NCBI RefSeq assembly: GCF_000377905.1
Contig: NZ_KB898873.1
Location: forward strand, 310,001 to 374,000
Origin: Thioalkalivibrio sp. ALMg11
Lineage (GTDB): Bacteria; Pseudomonadota; Gammaproteobacteria; Ectothiorhodospirales; Ectothiorhodospiraceae
DNA: 64,000 bases
Direction: 5' to 3'
Positions 25,775 to 34,959 of this stretch are shown here, one piece after another (within the stretch, counting starts at the first letter, position 1; the number at the start of each line of letters is the position of its first letter). The notes below the pieces were generated by a model. That model did no database searches, was not told the origin of the DNA, and saw nothing but the letters and a program-made list of their open reading frames with translations. A program made the translations under genes and the position numbers.

Positions 25775-26974
25775 ATGTCCGGCCAGACCACCCCGCGCGA
25801 GCGCGCGAACGTCCTGATCCTCGCCCTCGGGCAGGCCCTGTTCCTGATCGCCGCGGTGACCGTGATGACCCTGAGCGGCGTGGTCGGCGAGCGCCTGGCG
25901 AGCGATCCTTCGCTGGCCACCCTGCCGGTCGCCGCCATGATGATCGGGACCCTGGTCATCACCCTCCCGGCGTCATTGTTCATGAAGCGCTTCGGGCGGC
26001 GCACGGGCTTCCTGCTGGGGGCGGGCATCGGCGGCTTCGGCGGGGCGGCAATTGCCGCGGTCGGGGTATTCGCCGAGGCCTTCTGGATCTTCGTCCTCGG
26101 CAATCTCCTGCTGGGCGCCTACCAGGCCTTCGCGATGTACTACCGCTTCGCCGCAGCGGATGTCGCCAGCGAGGCCTTTCGTCCCCGGGCGATCTCGCTG
26201 GTCATGGCCGGGGGCGTGGCGGCGGCATTTCTCGGCCCGTGGAATGCCCATCATGCCCAGGCTCTGCTGCCAGACACGCCGGAGGCCGGCCCCTACCTGA
26301 TGCTCGGGGCGCTGGCCCTTCTGGCCATGCTGTTGCTGGCCTGGCTGCGCGTGCCGGCCCCGCCTGCGGCGGAGCGCGCCGCCTCCCGCCCTCTGCGCCA
26401 GATCATGCCGCAGGGGCGCTTCATCGTCGCGCTGACAACCGCTGCCCTGGGCTATGCCGTGATGATCCTGCTGATGACCGCGACCCCGCTGGCCATGCGC
26501 CAGGCTGGCTTCGAAATGGGCCAGGTCGCACTGGTGATGCAGTGGCACGTGCTCGGGATGTTCGCGCCCTCCTTCGTGACCGGGCACTTGATCACGCGCC
26601 TCGGCCTCACGCGGGTGCTCGCGCTCGGCAACGCCCTGGTGCTGTTCAGCGTAGCCATCGCCGCCCATGGCGAGACCCTGGCCCACTTCTGGCTCGCGCT
26701 GTTCCTGCTCGGCGTCGGCTGGAACTTCCTGTTCATCGGCGGCAGCACGCTGCTGACCACCACCCACACGGCCGGCGAAAAGGGCAAGGTCCAGGGCATG
26801 AACGACCTGACGGTGTTCGCCCTGGTCACCGCCGGATCGCTGCTCGCCGGGGCGCTGCTGCGTCCTCTCGGCTGGGACGGCCTGAACCTGGCGATGCTCC
26901 CGGTAATCGCCGTGCTGACCGCCGCCATCCTCTGGCTCTGGCGCGACGACTCCCGCACCCCGGCACGCGGCTGA
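25775..26974 (+). CDS. Major facilitator superfamily transporter
   Basis: 399 residues with about twelve membrane helices. The MFS loop 2-3 signature is visible as ASLFMKRFGRRTGFLLG. The later MPQGRFIVALTTAALGYAVMILLMTATPL and GVGWNFLFIGGSTLLTTTHT stretches are typical of proteobacterial MFS proteins annotated as permeases or drug-resistance transporters of unknown substrate. ATG at 25775 follows AAGGGA with a seven-base spacer; a possible upstream ATG at 25745 lacks this. It is 52 bases after msrB and read the same way. Confidence 0.85.
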   Translation: MSGQTTPRERANVLILALGQALFLIAAVTVMTLSGVVGERLASDPSLATLPVAAMMIGTLVITLPASLFMKRFGRRTGFLLGAGIGGFGGAAIAAVGVFAEAFWIFVLGNLLLGAYQAFAMYYRFAAADVASEAFRPRAISLVMAGGVAAAFLGPWNAHHAQALLPDTPEAGPYLMLGALALLAMLLLAWLRVPAPPAAERAASRPLRQIMPQGRFIVALTTAALGYAVMILLMTATPLAMRQAGFEMGQVALVMQWHVLGMFAPSFVTGHLITRLGLTRVLALGNALVLFSVAIAAHGETLAHFWLALFLLGVGWNFLFIGGSTLLTTTHTAGEKGKVQGMNDLTVFALVTAGSLLAGALLRPLGWDGLNLAMLPVIAVLTAAILWLWRDDSRTPARG

Positions 26975-27100
26975 CCCGTCCATTCCCTCAGGCCGCGCTC
27001 GGCCTGCCGCCGTCCGGTCCGCGGGCATGGCTCATCATCGCGTGTTTACGGTGCCTTCGGTCCGCCACCTGCCTTGTTGTGGCTGGCCTCGGTTCGTCAT

Positions 27101-27632
27101 CGGTGTTTACGTGCCTTCGTCGGGCCGCCTGCCACGCGCTCTCTCGCGAGCGCGCCGCGCCCGTTGTTGATCAACAACGGGCTTTCTTGCTTGCCCAAGA
27201 AAGGACCCAAAGAAGGGCACCCGGATTCCACCCGGGAACCTCGCTCCCGACGCGCTGGGCTCCATACGGGAAGCGAAAGTCAAAACAGGCGGTATCCAGA
27301 CACCAGCAGCAAGCCCGCACCCCGTAGGGTGCGGTTGAGCGCAGCGAAACGCACCGTCCCCCACGCCGTGCGAAATCCTGATGCGATTCGCTGCGCTCAT
27401 CACATCCTACGTTCCCCGGCACCCGCTCCGCGGGTGCGGCACGCAACGGCCGAAGGCCGAGCGTGCCCAGAATGCCCGAAGACCTAGCCTTCATCCATGA
27501 GCACAGCGGTCGGGCGTGTTTCTTGGGTACTTCTTTGCACGAGCAAAGAAGTCCGTTGTTGATCAAAAACGGGCGCGGCGCGCTGGCGAGTCAGCGCCTG
27601 GCAGGCGGCCGGACGACGGCACGTAAACACCG
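27101..27632. repeat. Composite element bounded by an 80-bp inverted repeat
   Basis: The left arm (27101-27180) and the right arm (27553-27632, inverted) match at 73 of 80 positions without gaps. Each arm carries CGGTGTTTACGTGCC at the outer end and a palindrome at the inner end; the left one, CCGTTGTTGATCAACAACGG, is perfect. Just inside each arm is a hairpin: CTTTCTT/AAGAAAG on the left (27182-27203) and ACTTCTTTGC/GCAAAGAAGT on the right. The stems differ in sequence but keep pairing. The size and shape resemble a non-autonomous mobile element or a large REP-like unit. Confidence 0.7.
27323..27411. repeat. Inverted pair of GAGCGCAGCGAA repeats inside the composite element
   Basis: Forward copy at 27323-27356 begins CGTAGGGTGCGG and contains GAGCGCAGCGAA; the inverted copy at 27377-27411 reads CGTAGGATGTGATGAGCGCA on the other strand. 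Units of this kind recur in intergenic DNA of many proteobacteria. A small CACCCGC/GCGGGTG hairpin follows at about 27421-27437. Confidence 0.6.
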
Positions 27633-27686
27633 GATGTCGAACCCGGCCTAGCCACCGCACCACAGGCTGCAAGAGACGCCGAGCGA

Positions 27687-30600
27687 TCAGGGCTCGGCGC
27701 GTGGGGCAGCGGTGGCGCGGGCGCCACGGCGTTCGCCGTCGACGTCCTCGACCTCGGCATCAAGGTCGTTCAGGCGGCGCGTGGTGGCCAGCGGCGAGGT
27801 CGTGCCGCGGGCGACCAGGCGGTAGGCCGCCGGGATCACAAACAGCGTAAACAACGTGGCAAACAGCACGCCGGAGAATACCGCCACCCCGATCACGAAG
27901 CGCGTCTCCTCGCCCGGGCCGGAGGCCAGGATCAGCGGGATGGAACCGGCCACGGTGGTCAGCGCAGTCATCAGCACCGGACGCAGGCGCATGCGCGAGG
28001 CCTCGAGGATCGCGGTGTCGAAGTCGCGTCCGCGATCGCGCAGCTGGTTGGCGAACTCCACGATCAGGATGCCGTTCTTCGCTGCGAGACCGATCAGCAT
28101 GACCATGCCGATCTGACTGTAGATGTTCAGCGTCTGCCCGGTGACCGTCAGGCCGATCAGCGCCCCGACCACCGCCAGCGGCACGGTCAGCATGATCACC
28201 AACGGGTGCACGAAGCTCTCGAACTGCGCCGCCAGAACCAGGAACACCACCAGCAGGGCCAGCGCGAACACGAACAGGATGGCCTCGGAGCCGGTGCGCA
28301 GGTCCAGGGACTCGCCCTTGTAGTCGATCCCCGCCTCTGCCGGCAGCAGCTCGGCCGCCTTCGCGTCCAGCGCATCCAGGGCCTCGCCCAGGGTCATGCC
28401 GTCGCGCAGCCCGGCGGTCAGGGTGACCGCCCGCGAGCGGTTGTAACGCTCCAGCGACGACGGCCCGGCCTGCTCCTCGTAGGTCACCAGGCTGGACAAC
28501 GGCACCATCGCGCCGGAGCTGGAACGCACGTAGAGGTTGTCGATATCCCCGGGTGTTCGGCGCTGGTCGGCCAGCCCCTCGATGATCACGTCGTATTCCT
28601 CGCCGCGATCAACAAAGGTGGTCACGTCGCGCCCGCCGAGCACGATATCCAGCGTGCGCCCGACATCGCGCATGGAGACACCCAGATCCCCGGCACGGTC
28701 ACGATCCAGACGCACATTGAGCTGCGGCTGGGTGGGCTCGTAGTCCAGATCCACGCGGGTCAGGCCGTCGATGCCCTCGGCGGCCTCGCGCATGATCTCG
28801 CCCCACTCCTCGAGCTGATCGTAATCCGGCCCGGAGATCACGAACTGCACCGGCGGCCCGATACGGCCACTGGAGAGTCCCTGGCGCATGACCACCCGTG
28901 CCTCGACCCCTGGCATTTCGCCGATGATGCCGCGGATTTCGTCGATCACCTCCTGGCCGGAGACGTCACGGTCATCCCAGTGGTCCAGGATCGCGATCAC
29001 AAAGCCGTTGTTCATCAGCTCGGAGCCACCAAAGCCGCGCGGCGTGCGCACCAGTGCTCGGCGAATCGGGCCATCCTCGATCAGCGGCTGGATGCGCGCC
29101 TCGACCTCGGCCATCTGCCGGCTCATGTAGTCGAAGTTGGCCCCCTCGGGACCGTCCACCAATACGAAGAAGGACCCGCGATCCTCCTGCGGCGCGAATT
29201 CTTCGGGCAGTTCCGCGAACAGGTACCAGCCTCCGGCCAGCACCGCGGCGAGAAGCGGCACGACCAGCCAGGAGCCCTTGAGCCCCTTCGCCAGCATCCG
29301 GCCGTAGCCGGCCTCCAGCGCGGCAAATCCGCGACCGATATAGCGCGCGGCACCGGTCTCGTCGTCGCCCTTGTGCATCAGGCGCCCGGCCAGCACCGGT
29401 GCCAGGGTCAGCGCCACGATGCTGGAGAAGAACACGGCGATGGCCATGGCAATGGCGAACTCGGTGAACAGCTGGCCCACCGTGCCGTCGAGGAACGCCA
29501 GCGGCACGAACACCGCGATCAGCACCGAAGTCGTCGCAACGATCGCGAAGCCCACCTGCCCGGCGCCGCGATAGGCCGCCAGCAACCCCGGCTCGCCGCG
29601 CTCGATGCGCCGGTGGATGTTCTCCAGCATCACGATCGCGTCGTCCACGACCAGTCCGACCGCCAGCACCAGCGCCAGCAGGGTCAGCAGGTTCACCGAG
29701 AAGCCGAACAGGCTGATGCCGATGAAGGCCGCGGTGATCGCCACCGGCACGGTGACGGCCGGGATCAGGGTCGCGCGCCAGCTGCCCAGGAACAGGTAGA
29801 TCACGAACACCACGGCCGCGGTCGCCACCGCCAGGGTGATATAGACCTCGCGGATCGCGCCCTCGATGAACACCGATTCGTCGTAGGTGGTCACCAGCGA
29901 GGTACCCTCCGGCAGGGAGCCCTGCAGGCTGGCCGCCATCGCCTTCACGCCGTTGGCCACCTCCAGCACGTTGGCGTTGGACTGGCGGATGATCCCCAGC
30001 CCGATCATGTCCTCGCCATTGCCGCGGAACTCGCTACGCTCGGTATCGGCGCCGATGTTCACCTCGGCCACATCGCCCAGGCGCACCAGTTGCCCGCTCG
30101 CCCCGCGCTTGAGGACCAGGCCGGCGAAGTCCTCGGGGGTGCGGTACTGGCGTTCCACGCGCACGGTGAACTCGCGCTCCTGCGAATCCAGGCGCCCAGC
30201 CGGCAGTTCCACGTTCTCCTGCTGCAGCGCGTCGGCGATGTCGGTCACGGTCAGCTCGCGCGCCGCGAGGGCCTCGCGGTCGACCCAGATGCGCATCGCG
30301 TAGCTGCGCGCGCCACCACGGCGCACCAGACCCACGCCGTCCACCACCGAGAACCGGTCGATCAGGTTGCGCTCGGCGTAGTCCGCCAGTTCCAGCGCGT
30401 TCATCGTCGTGCTGGAGAGGTTCAGCCACAGGATCGGGCTGGCGTCGGCATCCGCCTTGGTCACTTCCGGCGGATCAACCTCGTCGGGCAGATCCCCCAG
30501 CACGCGGCTGACCGCCTCGCGCACGTCATTCGCCGCGGCGTCGATGTCGCGGCTCAGATTGAACTCGATGGTGATGCGCGAGCGCCCGTCCTCGCTGGAG

Positions 30601-30845
30601 GACTGCATGAAGCGAATCCCCTCGATCCCCGCGATGCGGTCCTCGATGCGCTGGGTCACCTCGCGCTCGATGATCTCGCCACTGGCACCCGGGTAGATGG
30701 TATCCACCGACACCACCGGCGGGTCCACGTCCGGGTATTCGCGCAGCGGCAGGCTGTCGTAGGCGATCAGGCCGAAGGTGATCAGCAGCAGGTTGAAGAC
30801 AATCGCCAGCACCGGCCGGCGATTGGCGACGTCCGAGATGATCAT
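27687..30845 (-). CDS. RND efflux permease of the AcrB/HAE1 class, second of three
   Basis: 1052 residues, twelve membrane helices and two large periplasmic loops. Both proton-path aspartates are in GLVVDDAIVMLENIHRRIERG, and the matching lysine is in LAAKNGILIVEFANQLRDRG, so the whole AcrB-type relay is intact. Multidrug or toxic organic export is likely but unproven. It overlaps its adaptor gene by ATGA (30842-30845). The C-terminal tail after the last helix (from about residue 1020) is acidic then basic and has no known motif. The gene ends near the 27-kb repeat region. No outer-membrane factor is adjacent. Confidence 0.93.
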   Translation of the reverse strand: MIISDVANRRPVLAIVFNLLLITFGLIAYDSLPLREYPDVDPPVVSVDTIYPGASGEIIEREVTQRIEDRIAGIEGIRFMQSSSEDGRSRITIEFNLSRDIDAAANDVREAVSRVLGDLPDEVDPPEVTKADADASPILWLNLSSTTMNALELADYAERNLIDRFSVVDGVGLVRRGGARSYAMRIWVDREALAARELTVTDIADALQQENVELPAGRLDSQEREFTVRVERQYRTPEDFAGLVLKRGASGQLVRLGDVAEVNIGADTERSEFRGNGEDMIGLGIIRQSNANVLEVANGVKAMAASLQGSLPEGTSLVTTYDESVFIEGAIREVYITLAVATAAVVFVIYLFLGSWRATLIPAVTVPVAITAAFIGISLFGFSVNLLTLLALVLAVGLVVDDAIVMLENIHRRIERGEPGLLAAYRGAGQVGFAIVATTSVLIAVFVPLAFLDGTVGQLFTEFAIAMAIAVFFSSIVALTLAPVLAGRLMHKGDDETGAARYIGRGFAALEAGYGRMLAKGLKGSWLVVPLLAAVLAGGWYLFAELPEEFAPQEDRGSFFVLVDGPEGANFDYMSRQMAEVEARIQPLIEDGPIRRALVRTPRGFGGSELMNNGFVIAILDHWDDRDVSGQEVIDEIRGIIGEMPGVEARVVMRQGLSSGRIGPPVQFVISGPDYDQLEEWGEIMREAAEGIDGLTRVDLDYEPTQPQLNVRLDRDRAGDLGVSMRDVGRTLDIVLGGRDVTTFVDRGEEYDVIIEGLADQRRTPGDIDNLYVRSSSGAMVPLSSLVTYEEQAGPSSLERYNRSRAVTLTAGLRDGMTLGEALDALDAKAAELLPAEAGIDYKGESLDLRTGSEAILFVFALALLVVFLVLAAQFESFVHPLVIMLTVPLAVVGALIGLTVTGQTLNIYSQIGMVMLIGLAAKNGILIVEFANQLRDRGRDFDTAILEASRMRLRPVLMTALTTVAGSIPLILASGPGEETRFVIGVAVFSGVLFATLFTLFVIPAAYRLVARGTTSPLATTRRLNDLDAEVEDVDGERRGARATAAPRAEP

Positions 30846-31966
30846 GCGCCGGCCCCGGCCTCGCCGTTATCGGACTCCTGCACGCGCGGCGGCAGTACAC
30901 GCACCTCGCGGCCGTCGCGGACCCGCGACACACCCTCGGAGACCACCGTATCCCCCGGCTCCAGACCGTCCAGGATTTCGGCATAACCCGGGTCGCGGCG
31001 ACCGATGCGGATGCGCACGCGTTCCACCGTGCCGTCGGCGCGCAGCCGGAATACGAAGTGCTGATCGGCGACCTGCTGGATGGCTCCCTCCGGCACCCCC
31101 GGGCGTTCGACCGGGTCCAGCGGCAGGCGGATGTTCACCAGCATGCCGGGACGCAACAGCAGATCGGGATTCTCGACCCGGGCCCGCACGGTCAGGGTGC
31201 GGGTAGCCACGTCCAGACGATTGCTGACCGCGGCAACCTGCCCCGCGAACTCGCCGCTCGCACTGTGGCCCGCCACCTCCATGCCCAGGTCGATGGCTGA
31301 GACGTGGCGCTCGGGGACGGCGAAATCCACCTTGACCACCGATACGTCGTCCAGCTCCACGATCGCGGTACCCGGGCTGACCAGCGAGCCGGGACTGACC
31401 TGGCGCAGGCCCAAACGGCCGGCAAACGGGGCCCGGATCACCCGGTTTGCCACCCGGGCCTCGGCCGCCGCCACCCGGGCCTCGGCCTCGTTCAGCCGCG
31501 AACGCTGCTGATCCACCTGCTGTTGCGTGACCACGCCATCGGCCACCCGATTGCGTACGCGGTCCAGTTCGCGCCGGGCCTCGTCCACCTGCACGCGGAT
31601 CTCGCGCAGGGCCGCGCGTTCCTCGTCGGCGTCCAGGCGCACCAGCACATCGCCGGCCTCCACTGCATCGCCGTCGTCGAACAGGATCTCGACCACGCGC
31701 TCGGTCACGCTCGCGGTCACCACGACCGACTCGTTGGCCTCTACCGTGCCCAGGGATTCAACCATGGTTTCGAAGGTGCGCGGGGCCACCTCGCTGACCC
31801 GCACCGGCGTGCGCTCGTCGCGTTCGGACGCGGCCGGGGCATCGCCCCCCTCGTCGCGGGCGCCATCCTCGGGGCCAAACGCAAACCAGGCCGCGGCCAC
31901 CAGCGCCACGACCAGGACCAGCCCCAGAAACCCGCCAATCGCCTTCACTTGCCTCTCCCCTGACAC
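30842..31966 (-). CDS. RND efflux periplasmic adaptor, partner of the 27.7-30.8 kb pump
   Basis: 374 residues. The N-terminal helix LGLVLVVALVAAAWFAFG anchors it in the inner membrane. A low-complexity acidic linker (about 30-50) precedes the lipoyl half VTERVVEILFDDGDAVEAGDVLVRLD, a short coiled coil (about 108-165, RAALREIRVQVDEARRELDR onwards) and the second lipoyl half RAPFAGRLGLRQVSPGSLVSPGTAIVEL. Barrel and proximal domains follow. This is the MexA/AcrA-like plan. It is the first gene of a two-gene operon. No regulator is next to it. Confidence 0.92.
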   Translation of the reverse strand: MSGERQVKAIGGFLGLVLVVALVAAAWFAFGPEDGARDEGGDAPAASERDERTPVRVSEVAPRTFETMVESLGTVEANESVVVTASVTERVVEILFDDGDAVEAGDVLVRLDADEERAALREIRVQVDEARRELDRVRNRVADGVVTQQQVDQQRSRLNEAEARVAAAEARVANRVIRAPFAGRLGLRQVSPGSLVSPGTAIVELDDVSVVKVDFAVPERHVSAIDLGMEVAGHSASGEFAGQVAAVSNRLDVATRTLTVRARVENPDLLLRPGMLVNIRLPLDPVERPGVPEGAIQQVADQHFVFRLRADGTVERVRIRIGRRDPGYAEILDGLEPGDTVVSEGVSRVRDGREVRVLPPRVQESDNGEAGAGA

Positions 31967-31972
31967 GAATGC

Positions 31973-31993
31973 GGCCCGGCAAGCTGCCGGGCC
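31973..31993. terminator. Possible hairpin terminator between the GST and adaptor genes
   Basis: A 9-bp stem, GGCCCGGCA (31973-31981) with TGCCGGGCC (31985-31993), closes on a three-base loop in the 58-base gap. There is no T-run on either strand, so intrinsic termination is doubtful; it may only partly separate the two leftward genes. Confidence 0.35.
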
Positions 31994-32024
31994 ACGGTTC
32001 TCTGTGCCAACAGTGTAACGACCG

Positions 32025-33041
32025 TCACGCCTCGCCCGTGTTCCGAAGCACCGCCGGCAGCGCGCCCAGTGGCCGCCCGTGTGGCTGGTTGTAGTCGATC
32101 AACGGCCCCTTGGGCACGATCCCGCTGGGGTTCAGCATCGGGTGGCTGCCGTAGTAATGCGCCTTGATGTGATCCATGCGCACGGTCTCGGCCACCCCCG
32201 GGCGCTGGTACAGCATGCGCAGGTAGGCGGAGAGGTTCGGGAAGTCCAGCAGCCGCTGGCGGTTGCACTTGAAGTGGCTGTAGTACACCGGGTCGAAGCG
32301 CAGCAAGGTGGTGAACAGCCGCCAGTCGGCCTCGGTCAGTCGCTCGCCAACCAGGAACGGCTGGCGTGCCAGGCGCTCCTCCAGCCAGTCCAAAGTCTCG
32401 AACAGGCGATCGAAGGCCGCCTCGTAGGCCTGCTGGCTGGTCGCGAAGCCGGAGCGATAAACCCCGTTGTTCACGTTCTCGTAGACCCGATCATTGACGG
32501 CGTGGATCTCCTCGCGCAGATCTTCCGGGTAGAAGTCCAGCGTGTTGCCGGTAATGTCGTCGAACGCACTGTTGAACATGCGCACCAGATCGAGCGACTC
32601 GTTGTTCACGATGCGGTCGGTCTGGGTGTCGAACAGCGCGGGCACGGTAATAATGCCGGTGTAGTTCGGGTCGGTACGGGTGTAGAGCTCGTGCATGTAG
32701 CGCGAGCCGTGCACCTGGTCGCCGGTGCAGCCGTCGCAGTCATCGAACGACCAGCCGGCATCGCCCATGTAGTGATGCACCACCGATACACCGACATGCG
32801 GCTCCAGCCCCTTCAGCTTGCGCAGGATCAGCGCGCGGTGTGCCCAGGGGCAGGCGTAGGAGACATACAGGTGATAGCGGCCGGACTTGGCCGGGTACCC
32901 GCCTTCGCCCAGGGGGCCAGCCGATCCATCGGCGGTCACGTAATTGCGGTATTGCTGGTCCTGGCGCACGAACTCGCCGTTCTCGTCCGACTCCTCTTCC
33001 AGCCAGCCCTCGCGCAGTTCACCATTGATCAGAAGACTCAT
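32025..33041 (-). CDS. Glutathionyl-hydroquinone reductase-like GST (YqjG/ECM4 type)
   Basis: 338 residues, longer than common glutathione transferases and matching the Xi class. The N-terminal thioredoxin-like domain has the catalytic Cys in YVSYACPWAHRALILRKLKG, the CPWAH motif that marks enzymes reducing glutathionyl-hydroquinones. The helical C-terminal half includes LTEADWRLFTTLLRFDPVYYSHFKCN and LYQRPGVAETVRMDHIKAHYY, both typical of this class. ATG at 33041 has AGGGG seven bases upstream. gshA lies just upstream and is read the same way, but 149 bases apart, so a separate promoter is likely in the AT-rich gap (33042-33189). Confidence 0.92.
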   Translation of the reverse strand: MSLLINGELREGWLEEESDENGEFVRQDQQYRNYVTADGSAGPLGEGGYPAKSGRYHLYVSYACPWAHRALILRKLKGLEPHVGVSVVHHYMGDAGWSFDDCDGCTGDQVHGSRYMHELYTRTDPNYTGIITVPALFDTQTDRIVNNESLDLVRMFNSAFDDITGNTLDFYPEDLREEIHAVNDRVYENVNNGVYRSGFATSQQAYEAAFDRLFETLDWLEERLARQPFLVGERLTEADWRLFTTLLRFDPVYYSHFKCNRQRLLDFPNLSAYLRMLYQRPGVAETVRMDHIKAHYYGSHPMLNPSGIVPKGPLIDYNQPHGRPLGALPAVLRNTGEA

Positions 33042-33189
33042 GCCATGCCCCTGCCGCCCGTGCCCGGCACTGGATGTGCGCATGCGTCGGCGGCTGCTTT
33101 TTCGATTGCTGGAATGATCCCATCGATTTTGTCGAAGATAAATCGCGTTAGATGCGGTCGATCATTCGATAAAAACGGAAGAACCCGGT

Positions 33190-34776
33190 TCAGGAGGCGC
33201 GCAACGTGCCGTCGAAGTAGCGTGCGAGGAAAGTATCAAAGTCCAGCTCGTCCGCCTGCTCGATCGCCGCCTGATCGGCCAGGCTCTCGCGGGCCAGAGC
33301 CTCCAGGGTCTCGGCCCGCGGCAGGGGCCCGTTGAAGCGAAAGGCTTCGCGGTGCTGGGCGGACAGGCGACTCGCGTAGCGATAGAAACCTTCCTCGCGC
33401 GCCATCATGTCTTCCAGCATGCGCGCGGACGGGGTCAGATCGGCCTGCTCGACCTTGCCCCACTGCTCGCTGAGCGCTCGGCGGTAGGGATCGCCCGGCA
33501 GTTCCTGATCCAGGACGGCCGCCACCGGCCGCATCAGCGCCAGCAGCTCGCGCGCCCAGGCCTGCAGCGCAACGCTCTCGCCCTCCCGGCGCAACTCGAG
33601 GCCGGGGCGGCGCCCGTAGTGCGCGACATCCAGCAGGTTGCGATCGATCGCGTCCAGTTCGCCGTCCTCCAGCAGCGGGCTCGGCTGCAGCAGGCAGGCC
33701 AGTGCGAACACCTCGAGAAAACGCAGCTGGGTCTCGTCCACGCCCAGCGGGTGCTGGGCGTTGATGTCGACGGAGCGCAGCTCGACGTATTCGATGCCGC
33801 GCGCCTCCAGCGCGTCGGTCGGCTTCTCGAAGCGCTCCAGCGGCTGCTTGGGTCGGACCGTGGAGTAGTACTCGTTCTCGATCTGCAAAATGTTGGCGTT
33901 CAGCTGGCGGTACTCGCCATCCACCTTTACTCCGATGTGTTCCCACTCCGGGCTGGGGGTGTTGATCGCACAGCGCAGGGAGTCGACATAGCCGGCCAGC
34001 GAGTTGTAGTCCGCCTTGATGCCGGTATCCGCCTCCTTGCGGTTGGTGTAGCCGATATCGCCCATGCGCAGGCTGGTGGCATGCGGCAGATAGGAGGTGT
34101 CGTCGTCGAAATCCTCCAGCACCGCGCCGTGGCCTTCGAGAAAGGAGTTGCAAACCGCCGGCGACGCCCCGAACAGATAGGGCACCAGCCAGCCGAAACG
34201 CAGCAGGTTGCGGATCATCCCCATCATCCGCTCGTCGCGGAAGGCGCGGCCATCGGTCGCGCCCAGCACCTCCGCCAGGACCGGCCAGAACTCCGGACGC
34301 GGGGAATAGTTGAAGTGCACCCCGGCGATCACCTGCATCTTGCGCCCGTAGCGGTGGCCCAGCCCGATCCGGTAGACGGTCTTCATGCACCCGGCGTTGG
34401 AGCGGCCATACTCCGCGACGGGGATGGCATTGTCGTCGGCGGTCACGCAGGGCATGGAAGTCGACCACAACGTCTCGTCGCCGACATTCGCGGCCGCGAA
34501 GGCCTGCAGGTCGTGCAGAAAACCCAGCGTCTCGCGCACATCCTCGAACGGCGGCGTCACCAGCTCCAGCAACGCCTCGGAGTAATCCGTGGTGATGTAC
34601 GGATGCGTCAGCGCGGACCCCAGCGCGGCCGGGTGCGGGGTAAGCGCCGGTGAACCTTCCGGCCCGACCCGCAGCGTCTCCTTCTCCAGCCCGATCCGCC
34701 CGTGCAGCCCGACACCCGCCAGCGCCTCGGCCAGCTGGTGCGTCAGGTCCTGCAGATTGCGCTCGTCCGTACCCAC
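33190..34776 (-). CDS. gshA: Glutamate-cysteine ligase
   Basis: 528 residues, the gammaproteobacterial (E. coli) type of GshA that makes gamma-glutamylcysteine, the first and limiting step of glutathione synthesis. Family stretches include GLEKETLRV near residue 30, TDYSEALLELVTPPFEDV, MQVIAGVHFNYSPR, the GYTNRKE element and YVELRSVDINAQHPLGVDETQLRFLEVF. The start is a GTG at 34776 giving MGTDERNLQDLTHQL; an AGGG lies a little far upstream. Production of glutathione fits the neighbouring glutathione-dependent reductase. The gene is divergent from the AraC regulator at 34947. Confidence 0.96.
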   Translation of the reverse strand: MGTDERNLQDLTHQLAEALAGVGLHGRIGLEKETLRVGPEGSPALTPHPAALGSALTHPYITTDYSEALLELVTPPFEDVRETLGFLHDLQAFAAANVGDETLWSTSMPCVTADDNAIPVAEYGRSNAGCMKTVYRIGLGHRYGRKMQVIAGVHFNYSPRPEFWPVLAEVLGATDGRAFRDERMMGMIRNLLRFGWLVPYLFGASPAVCNSFLEGHGAVLEDFDDDTSYLPHATSLRMGDIGYTNRKEADTGIKADYNSLAGYVDSLRCAINTPSPEWEHIGVKVDGEYRQLNANILQIENEYYSTVRPKQPLERFEKPTDALEARGIEYVELRSVDINAQHPLGVDETQLRFLEVFALACLLQPSPLLEDGELDAIDRNLLDVAHYGRRPGLELRREGESVALQAWARELLALMRPVAAVLDQELPGDPYRRALSEQWGKVEQADLTPSARMLEDMMAREEGFYRYASRLSAQHREAFRFNGPLPRAETLEALARESLADQAAIEQADELDFDTFLARYFDGTLRAS

Positions 34777-34926
34777 GTGATGGTAACCCTGCGGTCATCG
34801 AAACCCGGCGAACATACCCGAATGCGGCGCCAGGGTCACATACGACCCGGTGCAGTCGACGAGGTTCGCACTACGCCGACCGGGCTGCCCGCATCCGCGA
34901 CGGGTTGGCCCAAAATGGCCTATAAC

Positions 34927-34959
34927 AACGTTGCGAGGTGAGGCAAATGCTGCAACGTT
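34927..34959. promoter_or_regulatory. Inverted repeat enclosing the AraC gene's ribosome site and start codon
   Basis: AACGTTGC (34927-34934) and GCAACGTT (34952-34959) form a perfect 8-bp dyad around the GAGGTG ribosome site and the ATG at 34947. In RNA this could form a hairpin hiding the start; in DNA it could be an operator for feedback control. Confidence 0.5.

Larger units (their letters stand above)
26975..27686. other. Gene-free region of nested repeats
   Basis: About 710 bases between the MFS gene and the RND gene (27687) hold no credible gene. Several open frames exist, but their translations follow the repeat sequence and have no domain or ribosome site. The region contains three copies of a GTGTTTAC...GTGCC motif (near 27042, 27103 and inverted at 27621-27630), the long inverted repeat described separately, and a pair of GAGCGCAGCGAA repeats in its centre. 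Confidence 0.7.

Noticed and set aside
27171-27566. Open frames in the 27-kb repeat zone
   Set aside because: Translations come from inverted-repeat DNA, have no domain or start signals, and resemble the spurious proteins often predicted in such repeats.
26975-27686. A CRISPR array or integron in the repeat-rich gap
   Set aside because: The repeats are inverted and irregular with no evenly spaced direct units, no cas gene and no integrase.
28206-30986. A 926-codon open frame opposite the second RND pump
   Set aside because: Antisense shadow of a clear RND gene, with His- and Gln-rich sequence typical of such shadows.
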